A DNA stretch of 13,553 nucleotides from NCBI GenBank assembly GCA_001802655.1, contig MGZO01000014.1, forward strand, positions 23,476 through 37,028, in the 5' to 3' direction. This document shows, in pieces, positions 1 to 7,094 of this stretch (the stretch's first letter is position 1; every line of letters starts with the position of its first letter). Position numbers and translations under genes: made by a program. This DNA comes from Hydrogenophilales bacterium RIFOXYD1_FULL_62_11 (GTDB lineage: Bacteria; Pseudomonadota; Gammaproteobacteria; Burkholderiales; Thiobacillaceae). Below the pieces are notes generated by a model. The model was not told the DNA's origin and made no database searches. It saw nothing but the letters and a program-made list of their open reading frames with translations.

Positions 1-29
1 TGACAGACTGGCTCTAACGCATAGGCAAC

Positions 30-2246
30 GTGGGAAGCAACAGCAACCAGTTCCGCGATCCAGGCTGGTGGCCCCAGATTGCCCAATTCAAGAACGGCAT
101 TGCTGCCCTGGGTGGCGGCGATGTGGCCCTTGAGGCGGCCGGCCGGGTAGCCAATCTGCTGGTGGCCACGGTGACCAACGCGCGCCAGCCTGCCACGTTC
201 CGGGAGGCGGTCGATCCCAGCTTGCAGGTGATCCAGGGCGGCGGCAATTTGAACGTTCGCGCAGGCGGCGATATCGAGGGCGTGCTGTTCTTCGTCGATC
301 GCGGGGTTGGCACGATCAAGACTGACGGGGCGGTTGTCGAGGGGATTGCCCGGTCAAACCAGGCTGTTGGCACTGTGGTGGCATTGGGCGATGCGAGCAC
401 GAATTTATCGGCGCGGCGCGGCTTGTCACTGGAGGCTGTGATCAATCCCAGCTTGGTGCCGCAATCCAGCGGCAACCTAAGCGGTGTGGGCGGTAGCAAT
501 CGTGAATCGTATTTCGTAAGTTATGGAGCAGACAGCGGGACGCGGCTGCTGTCAGTAGCGGGCGATACTGTGTTGAGGAACGATCTTTCTGACCTTACTG
601 GATTGAGCGGCGCCTACGGCTTGAACAGTGGTCTTGCTGGAGGGATGGGCCTTTACCCCGGCACGCTCGAAGCGGTTGCCCTGTTGGGTAACCTCACCAT
701 AGAAGAGGGCTTCACCCTGATGCCGGCTGCGGCCGGAAATTTGCGCCTGCTGGCTGGCGGTTCGGTCGAAAAATTCGGCGGCAAGCCAGTTGACCTGTCC
801 GATCGTGCACTCACGGCCTTTTACACGCTGGACAATCCAGTACGCCAAAGCTCAAGTATGGGTTCGCTGTTGATCCAACCTGTTAGTGAAAGCGAAGCCC
901 ATGGTCCCGAGCTGATTCACCAGACAGATGTCCAGCCCGTGTACGTTGTGGCGCGCAGCGGCGATATCGTCAATGTGCTCGGCGCTGCGGGTACGAACGT
1001 CTTCGCGGACCTGGCCAAACCGGCGGTATTCCAGGCAGGCAGGGATATCCGTAATGCAACGGTGGTGGGGCAGAACCTGCGTGATGGAGATGTGACACGT
1101 TTCATCGCCGGGCGCGATATCGTGTTTGCCACCGTGCGCGACCCGCTTTCCGGGTCGATCGTATCGAGCGATGAGCCGACGGCGCGCATCGCCATCGGCG
1201 GCCCCGGGCGAGTGGAAATCATCGCCGGCCGCGACATCGATCTGGGTGCGTCTAAAGGGGTGATTTCACGCGGTAATCTGGCGAATCCGTATCTGCCGGA
1301 AGGCGGCGCCGATCTGCTGTTCGTGGCAGGGGCGGCGGCGCGCGACGCCGACGGCAATGCGCAAGCGATGAGCGCAGCGTTGCAGGATCCGCAGATGGTG
1401 AATCATTTCTTTGACGAACTGCTGGCGTCGGCAGAGGCCAGCAAAACAGACAAGGACTACAGCCAGGGTGAAGCTGCCATCGAGGTACTGTTCCCCACCG
1501 GAACGGCCGCAGCGCCGCTGAGCTACGAGGGCGACATCAGCCTGTTTTTCAGCCAGGCGAAAACCGAGCAGGGCGGCAACATCCAGATGATGACACCGGG
1601 CGGCGGGGTGAATGCCGGCCTTGCCAGCGTCACCGGTTTTGAGCGCGCCGCTGCCGACCTGGGCATCATGACCGTGCAGGGTGGCGACATCCAGGCCTAT
1701 GTGCGCGACGACTTCCAGGTCAATAGCAGCCGCGTGTTCACCGTCTCCGGCGGCAATATCCTGTTGTGGTCGGCGCTCGGCAACATCGACGCCGGCAAGG
1801 GCGCCAAAACCGCCAGCGCCACGCCGCCGCCGCAACTGCGCATCGACAAGAATGGCAACTTCGTGCTGGACGTCACCCAGTCCATCTCCGGCAGCGGTAT
1901 TGGCGCACTGGGCGGCGACAGCAATGTGGTGTTGATCGCGCCTACCGGCGAAGTCAATGCGGGCGATGCAGGTATTCGCGCCAGCGGCAACCTGACCCTC
2001 GGCGCCAGCCGGGTGGTCGGTGCGGACAACATCCAGGTGGGTGGCGTTTCAGCGGGCGTACCGGTATCCAACAGCGGCGCGGCGGCAGCAGCAGCGACCA
2101 GCGCGGGCAATGTGGGCAGCGAGGTGACATCGGCGACCGCTGGGCTGTCGCAGAGCCTGGCTGACTCCGTACGCGCGGCGGAAGACATGAAGAATGCATT
2201 CAAACCGACCTTCATTACCGCGGAGGTGGTGGGGCACGGCGAGTGA
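30..2246 (+). CDS. Filamentous-hemagglutinin-like protein, DUF3739-type C-terminal part; 5' end interrupted
   Basis: This is the C-terminal portion of a very large secreted filamentous-hemagglutinin-like adhesin. Full-length relatives have an N-terminal signal peptide and a two-partner-secretion domain and fold as a long beta-helix; neither N-terminal part is present here. Visible family marks, numbered from the GTG at 30, are WWP followed by GIAALGGGDVAL (about 13-34), paired AGRDI motifs around GQNLRDGDVTRF (about 336-364), GPGRVEIIAGRDIDLG (about 391-406), many short Gly/Ala/Asp beta-helix turns, and the end FITAEVVGHGE. The frame is closed just upstream by TAA at 15-17, and frame 1 is closed by TAG at 22-24, although residues before each stop still look hemagglutinin-like. 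No convincing ribosome site precedes GTG 30. I infer a frameshifted or nonsense-interrupted gene rather than a native 738-residue protein. The family assignment is firm; the start is not. Confidence 0.75.
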   Translation: MGSNSNQFRDPGWWPQIAQFKNGIAALGGGDVALEAAGRVANLLVATVTNARQPATFREAVDPSLQVIQGGGNLNVRAGGDIEGVLFFVDRGVGTIKTDGAVVEGIARSNQAVGTVVALGDASTNLSARRGLSLEAVINPSLVPQSSGNLSGVGGSNRESYFVSYGADSGTRLLSVAGDTVLRNDLSDLTGLSGAYGLNSGLAGGMGLYPGTLEAVALLGNLTIEEGFTLMPAAAGNLRLLAGGSVEKFGGKPVDLSDRALTAFYTLDNPVRQSSSMGSLLIQPVSESEAHGPELIHQTDVQPVYVVARSGDIVNVLGAAGTNVFADLAKPAVFQAGRDIRNATVVGQNLRDGDVTRFIAGRDIVFATVRDPLSGSIVSSDEPTARIAIGGPGRVEIIAGRDIDLGASKGVISRGNLANPYLPEGGADLLFVAGAAARDADGNAQAMSAALQDPQMVNHFFDELLASAEASKTDKDYSQGEAAIEVLFPTGTAAAPLSYEGDISLFFSQAKTEQGGNIQMMTPGGGVNAGLASVTGFERAAADLGIMTVQGGDIQAYVRDDFQVNSSRVFTVSGGNILLWSALGNIDAGKGAKTASATPPPQLRIDKNGNFVLDVTQSISGSGIGALGGDSNVVLIAPTGEVNAGDAGIRASGNLTLGASRVVGADNIQVGGVSAGVPVSNSGAAAAAATSAGNVGSEVTSATAGLSQSLADSVRAAEDMKNAFKPTFITAEVVGHGE

Positions 2247-2363
2247 TGGATGGCCGGCTGCGCGCTTGGCGGGCGGCCGGCGTTCAGAAAAGGCGTGCAA
2301 TGCGTGGACTACACTCACTCTGCCGGGTGGGCTGATGCGGGAACGTGCGTGAGGGGAATGGCT

Positions 2364-2380
2364 GCAGGCTTCGAGCCTGC
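2364..2380 (-). terminator. Small hairpin just downstream of dsbC
   Basis: A perfect 7-bp inverted repeat (GCAGGCT / AGCCTGC) with a 3-nt loop begins 5 nt beyond the dsbC stop codon on the minus strand. No T-run follows it, so it is not a canonical Rho-independent terminator. It could slow or protect the dsbC transcript 3' end, or be chance. Confidence 0.3.
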
Positions 2381-2385
2381 CCGGA

Positions 2386-3108
2386 TCAGCGCGCCGACGT
2401 TTTCTGTCCGGAAAGCGCGGTCAGCCGTGCCTCGATGTCTTCGGCCGGAATGCTGCCCTCGACCCGTTTGCCGTTGCTGAAAACAATGGCAGGGGTACCC
2501 ATCATGCCCAGTTGCGTAGCCAGCGCGCCGATCGCTTGAACGGGTGTTTCGCATTTGGTGGCAGGCGAGATCAACTTGCGATCAAGCATGTAATCCGACC
2601 AGGCTTGCGCCCGATCCGGCGCGCACCAGATGGCATCCGCTTTCGCCGTGGCGCCGGGGTGCAATTCTTCCAGCGGATAGAGGAAGGTGTAAATCGAAAC
2701 GTTGTCGAGCTTGGCCAGTTCCTTTTCCAGCGCCTGGCAGTAAGGGCAGTCAGGATCGGAAAAAACCACGAGCTTGCGCTCGCCTTTGCCACGACGCGTG
2801 AGGATAGCCTTGTTCATGGGCAGGCTGGCAATGTCGATGGTCTGCAAGGCTTCGAGGCTTTTCTGGGTGAGATTGGTTTTGGTTTGGGTGTCTTTCATTG
2901 GCCCGGAAAGCATGTAATCGGCTTGGGCATCCACATAAATGATCGAGTTGTTAGCGTAAACCTCAAACAGGCCTGGCACGGGCGTTGGGCTGATCGACTT
3001 GATCACGGCACCCGGGAAACGTTCGGTCAGAACCTTTTTAATGGTGGCGTCGTCGGCTTGAGCTGTGCTGGCAAGCGCAAGACACAGCAAGGGCATGATG
3101 CGTTTCAT
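2386..3108 (-). CDS. dsbC: Thiol:disulfide interchange protein DsbC
   Basis: Periplasmic protein-disulfide isomerase. DsbC-family proteins are V-shaped dimers that reshuffle wrong disulfides in exported proteins and are kept reduced by DsbD. The 240-residue length is typical. Residues 1-18 are a signal peptide ending STAQA/DD. An N-terminal dimerisation domain (about 19-75) contains the family-like FPGAVIKSISPTPVPGLFEV stretch. The thioredoxin domain holds the active site CPYC at 121-124 inside FSDPDCPYC, a second cysteine pair at 162 and 186 and the cis-proline loop GTPA at 205-207. The ATG at 3108 is preceded by a purine-rich GAAAGAG about 7 nt upstream, which supports the start. The motif is CPYC rather than the CGYC of E. 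coli DsbC. The gene is monocistronic and divergent from the gene at 3366. Other genes nearby encode exported proteins, but no functional link is shown. Confidence 0.92.
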   Translation of the reverse strand: MKRIMPLLCLALASTAQADDATIKKVLTERFPGAVIKSISPTPVPGLFEVYANNSIIYVDAQADYMLSGPMKDTQTKTNLTQKSLEALQTIDIASLPMNKAILTRRGKGERKLVVFSDPDCPYCQALEKELAKLDNVSIYTFLYPLEELHPGATAKADAIWCAPDRAQAWSDYMLDRKLISPATKCETPVQAIGALATQLGMMGTPAIVFSNGKRVEGSIPAEDIEARLTALSGQKTSAR

Positions 3109-3365
3109 GGATTGACTCTTTCTATAGGGGGCGCAGAAGGAAGCAGAGCCTGCGGAGGAATACCAAGCTCTATGCAGAACTGTAGAACGAATGCGTAACA
3201 GACAGATGACAATTCAGACCGATTCAGCTTGCCGCAGCAAGCATGAGCCGAACGGCTCATGCGCAGGCGGTTTGATGACGCATTGGCTTAAACGATGGCT
3301 CGCTACGATGGAGCGGACGCCCAATCAGCGTGCGCTTTCCAATTTACAAACCGAGCGGAGTCACC
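3109..3365. other. Divergent intergenic region between dsbC and the PEP-CTERM gene
   Basis: This gap of about 257 bases must contain the control regions of both flanking genes. It holds the perfect palindrome at 3241-3262. A weak sigma70-like pair, TTGGCT at 3283-3288 and TACGAT at 3304-3309, has a short 15-nt spacer and could serve the + strand gene. A ribosome site GCGGAG lies at 3355-3360. I found no convincing dsbC promoter and no plausible small gene. Confidence 0.4.
3241..3262. repeat. Perfect intergenic palindrome, copy 1 of the ATGAGCC-N4-GGCTCAT element
   Basis: Two 10-bp arms are perfect reverse complements around an AA centre; the core ATGAGCC-GAAC-GGCTCAT is at 3243-3260. The same 18-bp design recurs at 10853-10870 and, degenerately, at 4914-4931. 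This copy sits between two divergent genes, so it is not a terminator for either. A dimeric regulator's operator or a dispersed extragenic palindrome are the best readings. Confidence 0.6.
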
Positions 3366-4835
3366 ATGCATCTCAAACCCATCCCCGCACTGTTGCTGGG
3401 CCTCGTTCTTTCCGGCGCAGCGCAGGCAGCCGCACCGGTCACCTTCAACAAGCTGTGGACCGCGCCTGCTGCCGTCGCCGGCTTCACGTCCGAAATCGTC
3501 GCGTTCGATTCGATCAACCAGAACCTCTGGGTGGCGGGCGTGAACGGGGTAGACGTGCTGAATGCCGCCACCGGCAGCCTGCTGCAGCACATCGACACCA
3601 CGGGTTACGGCTCGATCAATAGCGTGGCGATTCACAACGGGCTCGCTGCGTTCGCGATGGAATCCTCGACCGACCGCACCCTGCCGGGCCAGGTCGTGCT
3701 GTTCGACACCACCAGCCGCAACTTGGCGTCGGGCATCAACCAGATCACGGTCGGCGCGTTGCCCGACATGGCGGTCTTCACAACTGACGGCAGCAAGCTG
3801 CTGGTGGCGAACGAAGCGACGCCCACCATGTACGGCGCCTACGATCCGGCAGGCAGCGTATCGATCATCGACCTGGCGAACCGCACGGTTTCCACCGCTG
3901 GCTTTGCCGGCGTGCCGACTACCGGCAGTGCGATCCGCAACCCCGGGATGGATTTCGAGCCGGAATACATCGCCGTCAATGCCGCCGGCACGCAGGCCTA
4001 CGTCACGCTGCAGGAACACAACGCCGTGGCGGTGCTCGATCTGGGTACGCAGCAGTTCACCAGCGTGATCGGGCTCGGCACCAAGGATTTCTCGCTGCCG
4101 GGCAACAGCATCGATCCCAGCCACAAGGACGGCAAGATCGAATTGCGCAGCGCCGAGGTGAAGGGCTTTTACCAGCCCGACGCGATTGCCGCCTATGACG
4201 TGGGCGGCGTGACCTACACAGTCATGGCCAACGAAGGCGATACGCGCGAAGACGACGGCGACAAGGAACGGCTGAAAGATGTGGTCGGCGTGACCGGCCC
4301 GCCCGATCTGGGCCAGTTGAATATCTCGACCCTGGATTCGACCACCGGCGATCTGTACACCTTCGGCGCACGTTCGTTCACCATCCGCGACACCAGCGGC
4401 AACATCGGGTTCGACAGCGGCAACCAGCTCGACGCCGAGGCGATCGCGCGCGGCATCTACGACGATAAACGCAGCGACGACAAGGGCGTGGAGCCGGAAG
4501 GCGTCGAGCTGTTTGCATTGGACGGCGAAATGTACGCGGCCATCGGACTGGAGCGCACCACCAAGAGTGCGGTGGCGATCTACAAGATCACCGATCCGGC
4601 CAATGCCAGCTTCGTCGACATGATCGTCACCGATGGCGATGTGGCTCCCGAAGGCCTGAAAGCCTTCAGCATCGGTGGTCTACATTACCTGGCGATTGCC
4701 AATGAATCGTCCAACACCACCACGCTGTACCAGCTTACAGCTGCGGTGCCCGAGCCGGAAACCTATGCCATGTTGCTGGCGGGTCTGGGCCTGGTGGGTT
4801 TCATGGCCCGTCGCCGCAAGGCCCGGCTTGGCTAA
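3366..4835 (+). CDS. Choice-of-anchor I domain protein with PEP-CTERM sorting signal
   Basis: Exported 489-residue protein. Residues 1-21 are a signal peptide (Lys, hydrophobic core, GAAQA/AAP). Residues about 25-460 form a repetitive beta-propeller-like fold with blades such as VSIIDLANRTVST and VAVLDLGTQQF. ANEGDTREDDGD (288-299) and RSDDKGVEPEGVEL (369-382) match the choice-of-anchor I family. The tail has VPEPETYAML at 461-470, a hydrophobic helix and RRRK, a textbook PEP-CTERM tag recognised by an exosortase, so the mature protein is probably processed at the envelope and linked to exopolysaccharide or biofilm matrix. ATG 3366 is chosen over an upstream in-frame GTG at 3330 because it opens the signal peptide and has GGAG 5 nt upstream. 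The enzymatic activity of the family is not established; phytase- or lactonase-like propellers are structural relatives only. It is monocistronic, closed by the terminator at 4857. Confidence 0.9.
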   Translation: MHLKPIPALLLGLVLSGAAQAAAPVTFNKLWTAPAAVAGFTSEIVAFDSINQNLWVAGVNGVDVLNAATGSLLQHIDTTGYGSINSVAIHNGLAAFAMESSTDRTLPGQVVLFDTTSRNLASGINQITVGALPDMAVFTTDGSKLLVANEATPTMYGAYDPAGSVSIIDLANRTVSTAGFAGVPTTGSAIRNPGMDFEPEYIAVNAAGTQAYVTLQEHNAVAVLDLGTQQFTSVIGLGTKDFSLPGNSIDPSHKDGKIELRSAEVKGFYQPDAIAAYDVGGVTYTVMANEGDTREDDGDKERLKDVVGVTGPPDLGQLNISTLDSTTGDLYTFGARSFTIRDTSGNIGFDSGNQLDAEAIARGIYDDKRSDDKGVEPEGVELFALDGEMYAAIGLERTTKSAVAIYKITDPANASFVDMIVTDGDVAPEGLKAFSIGGLHYLAIANESSNTTTLYQLTAAVPEPETYAMLLAGLGLVGFMARRRKARLG

Positions 4836-4856
4836 GTACGAATCAGCTGTGTCGTG

Positions 4857-4885
4857 AAAAAATCCGTCGCAAGGCGGGTTTTTTT
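4857..4885 (+). terminator. Rho-independent terminator of the PEP-CTERM gene
   Basis: It lies 21 nt after the stop codon. Six A residues and TCCGTC pair with GGCGGG and a run of seven T residues across a GCAA tetraloop at 4869-4872; two or three pairs are G-T. The U-rich 3' arm makes it a strong canonical terminator that insulates the following operon. Confidence 0.85.
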
Positions 4886-4913
4886 ATGGCGCGTCGCCAG
4901 GCTGGAATGGCGT

Positions 4914-4931
4914 ATGGCCCATTCGGCTCAT
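4914..4931. repeat. Degenerate copy 2 of the ATGAGCC-N4-GGCTCAT palindrome
   Basis: Reads ATGGCCC-ATTC-GGCTCAT: the right arm is exact and the left arm differs at two bases. It ends 10 nt upstream of the -35 box of the operon promoter, with its centre about 53 nt upstream of the predicted start of transcription. That is a typical position for an activator or an upstream operator. Confidence 0.4.
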
Positions 4932-4941
4932 AGTGCCTGCG

Positions 4942-4969
4942 TTGCCCTGTCATCGTCACTCGGGATAAT
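4942..4969 (+). promoter_or_regulatory. Sigma70-like promoter of the ton-porin operon
   Basis: TTGCCC at 4942-4947 and GATAAT at 4964-4969 are separated by 16 nt. Transcription would start near 4976, leaving a leader of about 24 nt before ATG 5000. It is the only good promoter-like pair noticed between the preceding terminator and the six-gene operon. Confidence 0.55.
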
Positions 4970-4999
4970 CCGCCGCTTGATTTGATCAGGTTCAATCCC

Positions 5000-6661
5000 A
5001 TGCGTTTCATCGTTGTTGCACTTGCCTTGTTGATGTCGCTGTTTTCCGCCACCAGCCATGCCTGGTGGAATGACGACTGGGCGGGGCGCAAGAAAATCAC
5101 CCTGACCAACCCGGCCGGCGAAGTCGCAGATGCGCCGGTGCTGATTCGTTTGCATACCGGCAATTTCGATTTTCTGTCGGCCAACGAAAACGGCAGCGAT
5201 CTGCGCGTGGTGGCGGGCGACGACGCGACCGAGCTCAAGTTTCATATCGAAAAATGGGACGGCATCAACCAGCTGGCGCTGGTGTGGGTGAAGCTGCCCA
5301 AGCTGGGTGCTTCGACCGAAGCCTGGCTGTATTACGGCAACGAAACCGCCGCTCCGGCCTCGGATGCCAAGGCCACGTACGACGCTGCCAGCGCCGACTA
5401 TCACTTTGCCGAAGCGACTGGCAATCCGGCTGACAGCGGGCCGAACGGCCTCAATGCCACGGCGTTCAGCGGCGAGCGGGTCGCCGCTTCGTTTGCCAAC
5501 GGCGGGGTGAAATTTAACGGCACGCAAAGCCTGGTATTGCCTGCGATCAACGCGACCGGCGGCATGAGCGTGGCGATGTGGGTGAAGCCGGCCGCGCTCG
5601 ACGGCACGCTGGTGCAGGCTGGCGGCTTGAATGTCGCGCTGGCGGCGGGTGCACTCAATGTGCAGGCCGGTGCAGCCAGCGTGGCAGCAAGCGCGCCGCT
5701 GACAACAGATAAATGGCATTACGTGGCGATCACGGTGGCCGACACGCTCAAGGTCTATGTCGACGGCAAGCTGGCGGGCGAAGCGCCGGGTGCAGCGCTG
5801 CCGAGCGGCGGACTGACGGTAGGCGGCAGCTACACCGGCGAGCTCGACGAAGTGCAGCTGGCCGGCACCGCGCGCGACGCGGCCTGGTTTGCGGTGCAGG
5901 CGGCGCAAGGCCCGGCCGGCACGCTGGTGGTGCTGGGTGCGGACGAGTTTGCGGAGGGCGGGGAGGAAGGCGGCATCTGGGGCACGCTGTTTGCCGCACT
6001 GACGCTGGACGGCTGGATCGCCATCGGCATCCTGGCGGTGATGCTGGCGATCGCGATCTGGATCATGATCGTCAAGGCGATTTACGTGAACCGCGTGGAC
6101 CAGGCCAACCGCCAGTTCATGCACAAGTTCCGCGAGCTTTCCACCGACCTCGGCGCGATCGACAAGACGCAGGGGCTGGCGGCCGAGTTCAGGCATTCCT
6201 CGCTGTACCGGCTGTATCACGTTGCCACGGTCGAGCTGTCGCATCGTTTCAAGGACACCGATGCGGAAAAGCTGAAGGATAAAAATCTGTCGCCGCAGTC
6301 GCTCGAAGCCATCCGCGCCAGCCTCGATACCGGGCTGGTGAAAGAAACCACGCTGATGAACAAGCTGATGGTGCTGCTCACCATCGCGATTTCCGGCGGG
6401 CCCTTCATCGGTCTGCTCGGCACGGTGCTCGGCGTGATGATCACCTTTGCCGTCATTGCCGCCACCGGCGACGTCAACGTGGCAGCCATCGCACCCGGTA
6501 TCGCGGCGGCACTGATGGCCACCGCCGCCGGCATGGCCGTCGCGATTCCCGCGCTGTTTGGCTACAACTATCTGAACTCGCGGATCAAGGCGATCACCTC
6601 CGACATGCGCGTATTCAACGACGAGCTGATCACCAAGCTCGCCGAAAACTACAGCCGCTGA
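5000..6661 (+). CDS. DUF2341/LamG-like domain fused to MotA/TolQ/ExbB proton channel
   Basis: A 553-residue inner-membrane protein joining a large periplasmic domain to an ExbB channel subunit. Residues 1-21 are a signal peptide (SATSHA/WW). Residues about 22-125 are a DUF2341 domain (WWNDDWAGRKKITL, then a YYGN motif at 111-114). Residues about 130-305 resemble a LamG/concanavalin-like sandwich (VAMWVKP, WHYVAITV, VYVDGKLAGE, GELDEVQL). After an acidic Gly-rich linker come TM1 (about 338-358), a cytoplasmic loop, TM2 (about 456-486) with the ExbB/TolQ signature GPFIGLLGTVLGVMITF, and TM3 (about 497-523). This fits ExbB topology, N-terminus outside. By family, ExbB and ExbD use the proton gradient to drive TonB. 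ATG 5000 is preferred to the in-frame TTG at 4982 because it begins the signal peptide; a weak AGG lies upstream. It heads the operon, with exbD 28 nt downstream. The ligand of the lectin-like part is unknown. Confidence 0.9.
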   Translation: MRFIVVALALLMSLFSATSHAWWNDDWAGRKKITLTNPAGEVADAPVLIRLHTGNFDFLSANENGSDLRVVAGDDATELKFHIEKWDGINQLALVWVKLPKLGASTEAWLYYGNETAAPASDAKATYDAASADYHFAEATGNPADSGPNGLNATAFSGERVAASFANGGVKFNGTQSLVLPAINATGGMSVAMWVKPAALDGTLVQAGGLNVALAAGALNVQAGAASVAASAPLTTDKWHYVAITVADTLKVYVDGKLAGEAPGAALPSGGLTVGGSYTGELDEVQLAGTARDAAWFAVQAAQGPAGTLVVLGADEFAEGGEEGGIWGTLFAALTLDGWIAIGILAVMLAIAIWIMIVKAIYVNRVDQANRQFMHKFRELSTDLGAIDKTQGLAAEFRHSSLYRLYHVATVELSHRFKDTDAEKLKDKNLSPQSLEAIRASLDTGLVKETTLMNKLMVLLTIAISGGPFIGLLGTVLGVMITFAVIAATGDVNVAAIAPGIAAALMATAAGMAVAIPALFGYNYLNSRIKAITSDMRVFNDELITKLAENYSR

Positions 6662-6689
6662 ACCGGCGACGGAATAAGCGGAGACCACC

Positions 6690-7094
6690 ATGCACGTTCA
6701 GGAAGACAACGAACCCTACGACCAGATCAACGTGGTGCCGATGCTGGATCTGGCCTATGTGCTGCTGGTGATTTTCATCATCATGACCACCGCCTCGGTG
6801 CAGGGCATCAAGGTCAACCTGCCAAAGGCGAGCAACCAGCCCAGCCTCGCCAAGCCGCAGACCAAGGCCGTCACCATCACCGAAACCGGGCAGATTTTTC
6901 TCGACGCCTATCCGGTCAGCATCGACGAGCTGCGTACCCAGCTGAGCGCGCTGAAAGCCGCCAACCCCGAACTGCCGGTGGTGGTCAAGGGTGACACCGT
7001 GGTGGCCTACGGCCGCGTGATGGAAGTGCTCGAACTGCTGGGCCAGCTCGACATCACCCAGCTGGGCCTGGTGACGCAGAAGTTGGTGAAGTGA
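6690..7094 (+). CDS. exbD: ExbD/TolR-family biopolymer transport protein
   Basis: A 134-residue inner-membrane protein, near the usual ExbD length. It has a short cytoplasmic N-terminus, then INVVPMLDLAYVLLVIFIIM, where Asp20 is the conserved acidic residue at the start of the single membrane helix (equivalent to the proton-path Asp25 of E. coli ExbD). The periplasmic domain ends VVVKGDTVVAYGRVMEVLELL...ITQLGLVT, the standard ExbD/TolR fold. It partners the ExbB-like fusion encoded 28 nt upstream. A CGGAGA ribosome site lies about 6 nt before ATG 6690. Its TGA is followed directly by the tonB ATG, so the two are probably translationally coupled. TolR is the alternative family name, but the tonB and porin neighbours favour ExbD. 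Confidence 0.92.
   Translation: MHVQEDNEPYDQINVVPMLDLAYVLLVIFIIMTTASVQGIKVNLPKASNQPSLAKPQTKAVTITETGQIFLDAYPVSIDELRTQLSALKAANPELPVVVKGDTVVAYGRVMEVLELLGQLDITQLGLVTQKLVK

Larger units (their letters stand above)
4836..4999. other. Intergenic control region ahead of the DUF2341-ExbB operon
   Basis: In order: the terminator of the preceding gene (4857-4885), a degenerate copy of the 18-bp palindrome (4914-4931), a sigma70-like promoter (4942-4969) and a leader of about 25 nt. No small gene is apparent. Confidence 0.6.

Noticed and set aside
2253..2280. GC-rich GCCGGC repeats after the hemagglutinin gene as a terminator
   Set aside because: The arms pair only through the self-palindromic GCCGGC hexamers with poor extension, and there is no T-run on the + strand.
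2512..3198. Plus-strand open frame (228 codons) opposite dsbC
   Set aside because: No family features; it is antisense to a complete DsbC with CPYC and cis-Pro motifs and a good ribosome site.
3283..3300. Possible sigma54 (-24/-12) promoter before the PEP-CTERM gene
   Set aside because: TGGC is followed by ATGGCT instead of TTGC, and the GG-GC spacing is one base too long, so the strict sigma54 geometry fails.
4982..4999. TTG at 4982 as the start of the ExbB fusion
   Set aside because: It would add six residues (MIRFNP) in front of a well-formed signal peptide that begins at ATG 5000.
4928..6691. Long minus-strand open frame (587 codons) opposite the ExbB fusion
   Set aside because: Its translation is His/Arg/Gln-rich low-complexity sequence with no recognisable motif. 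It mirrors a convincing + strand gene with signal peptide, domains and membrane helices; long antisense frames are expected in GC-rich DNA.
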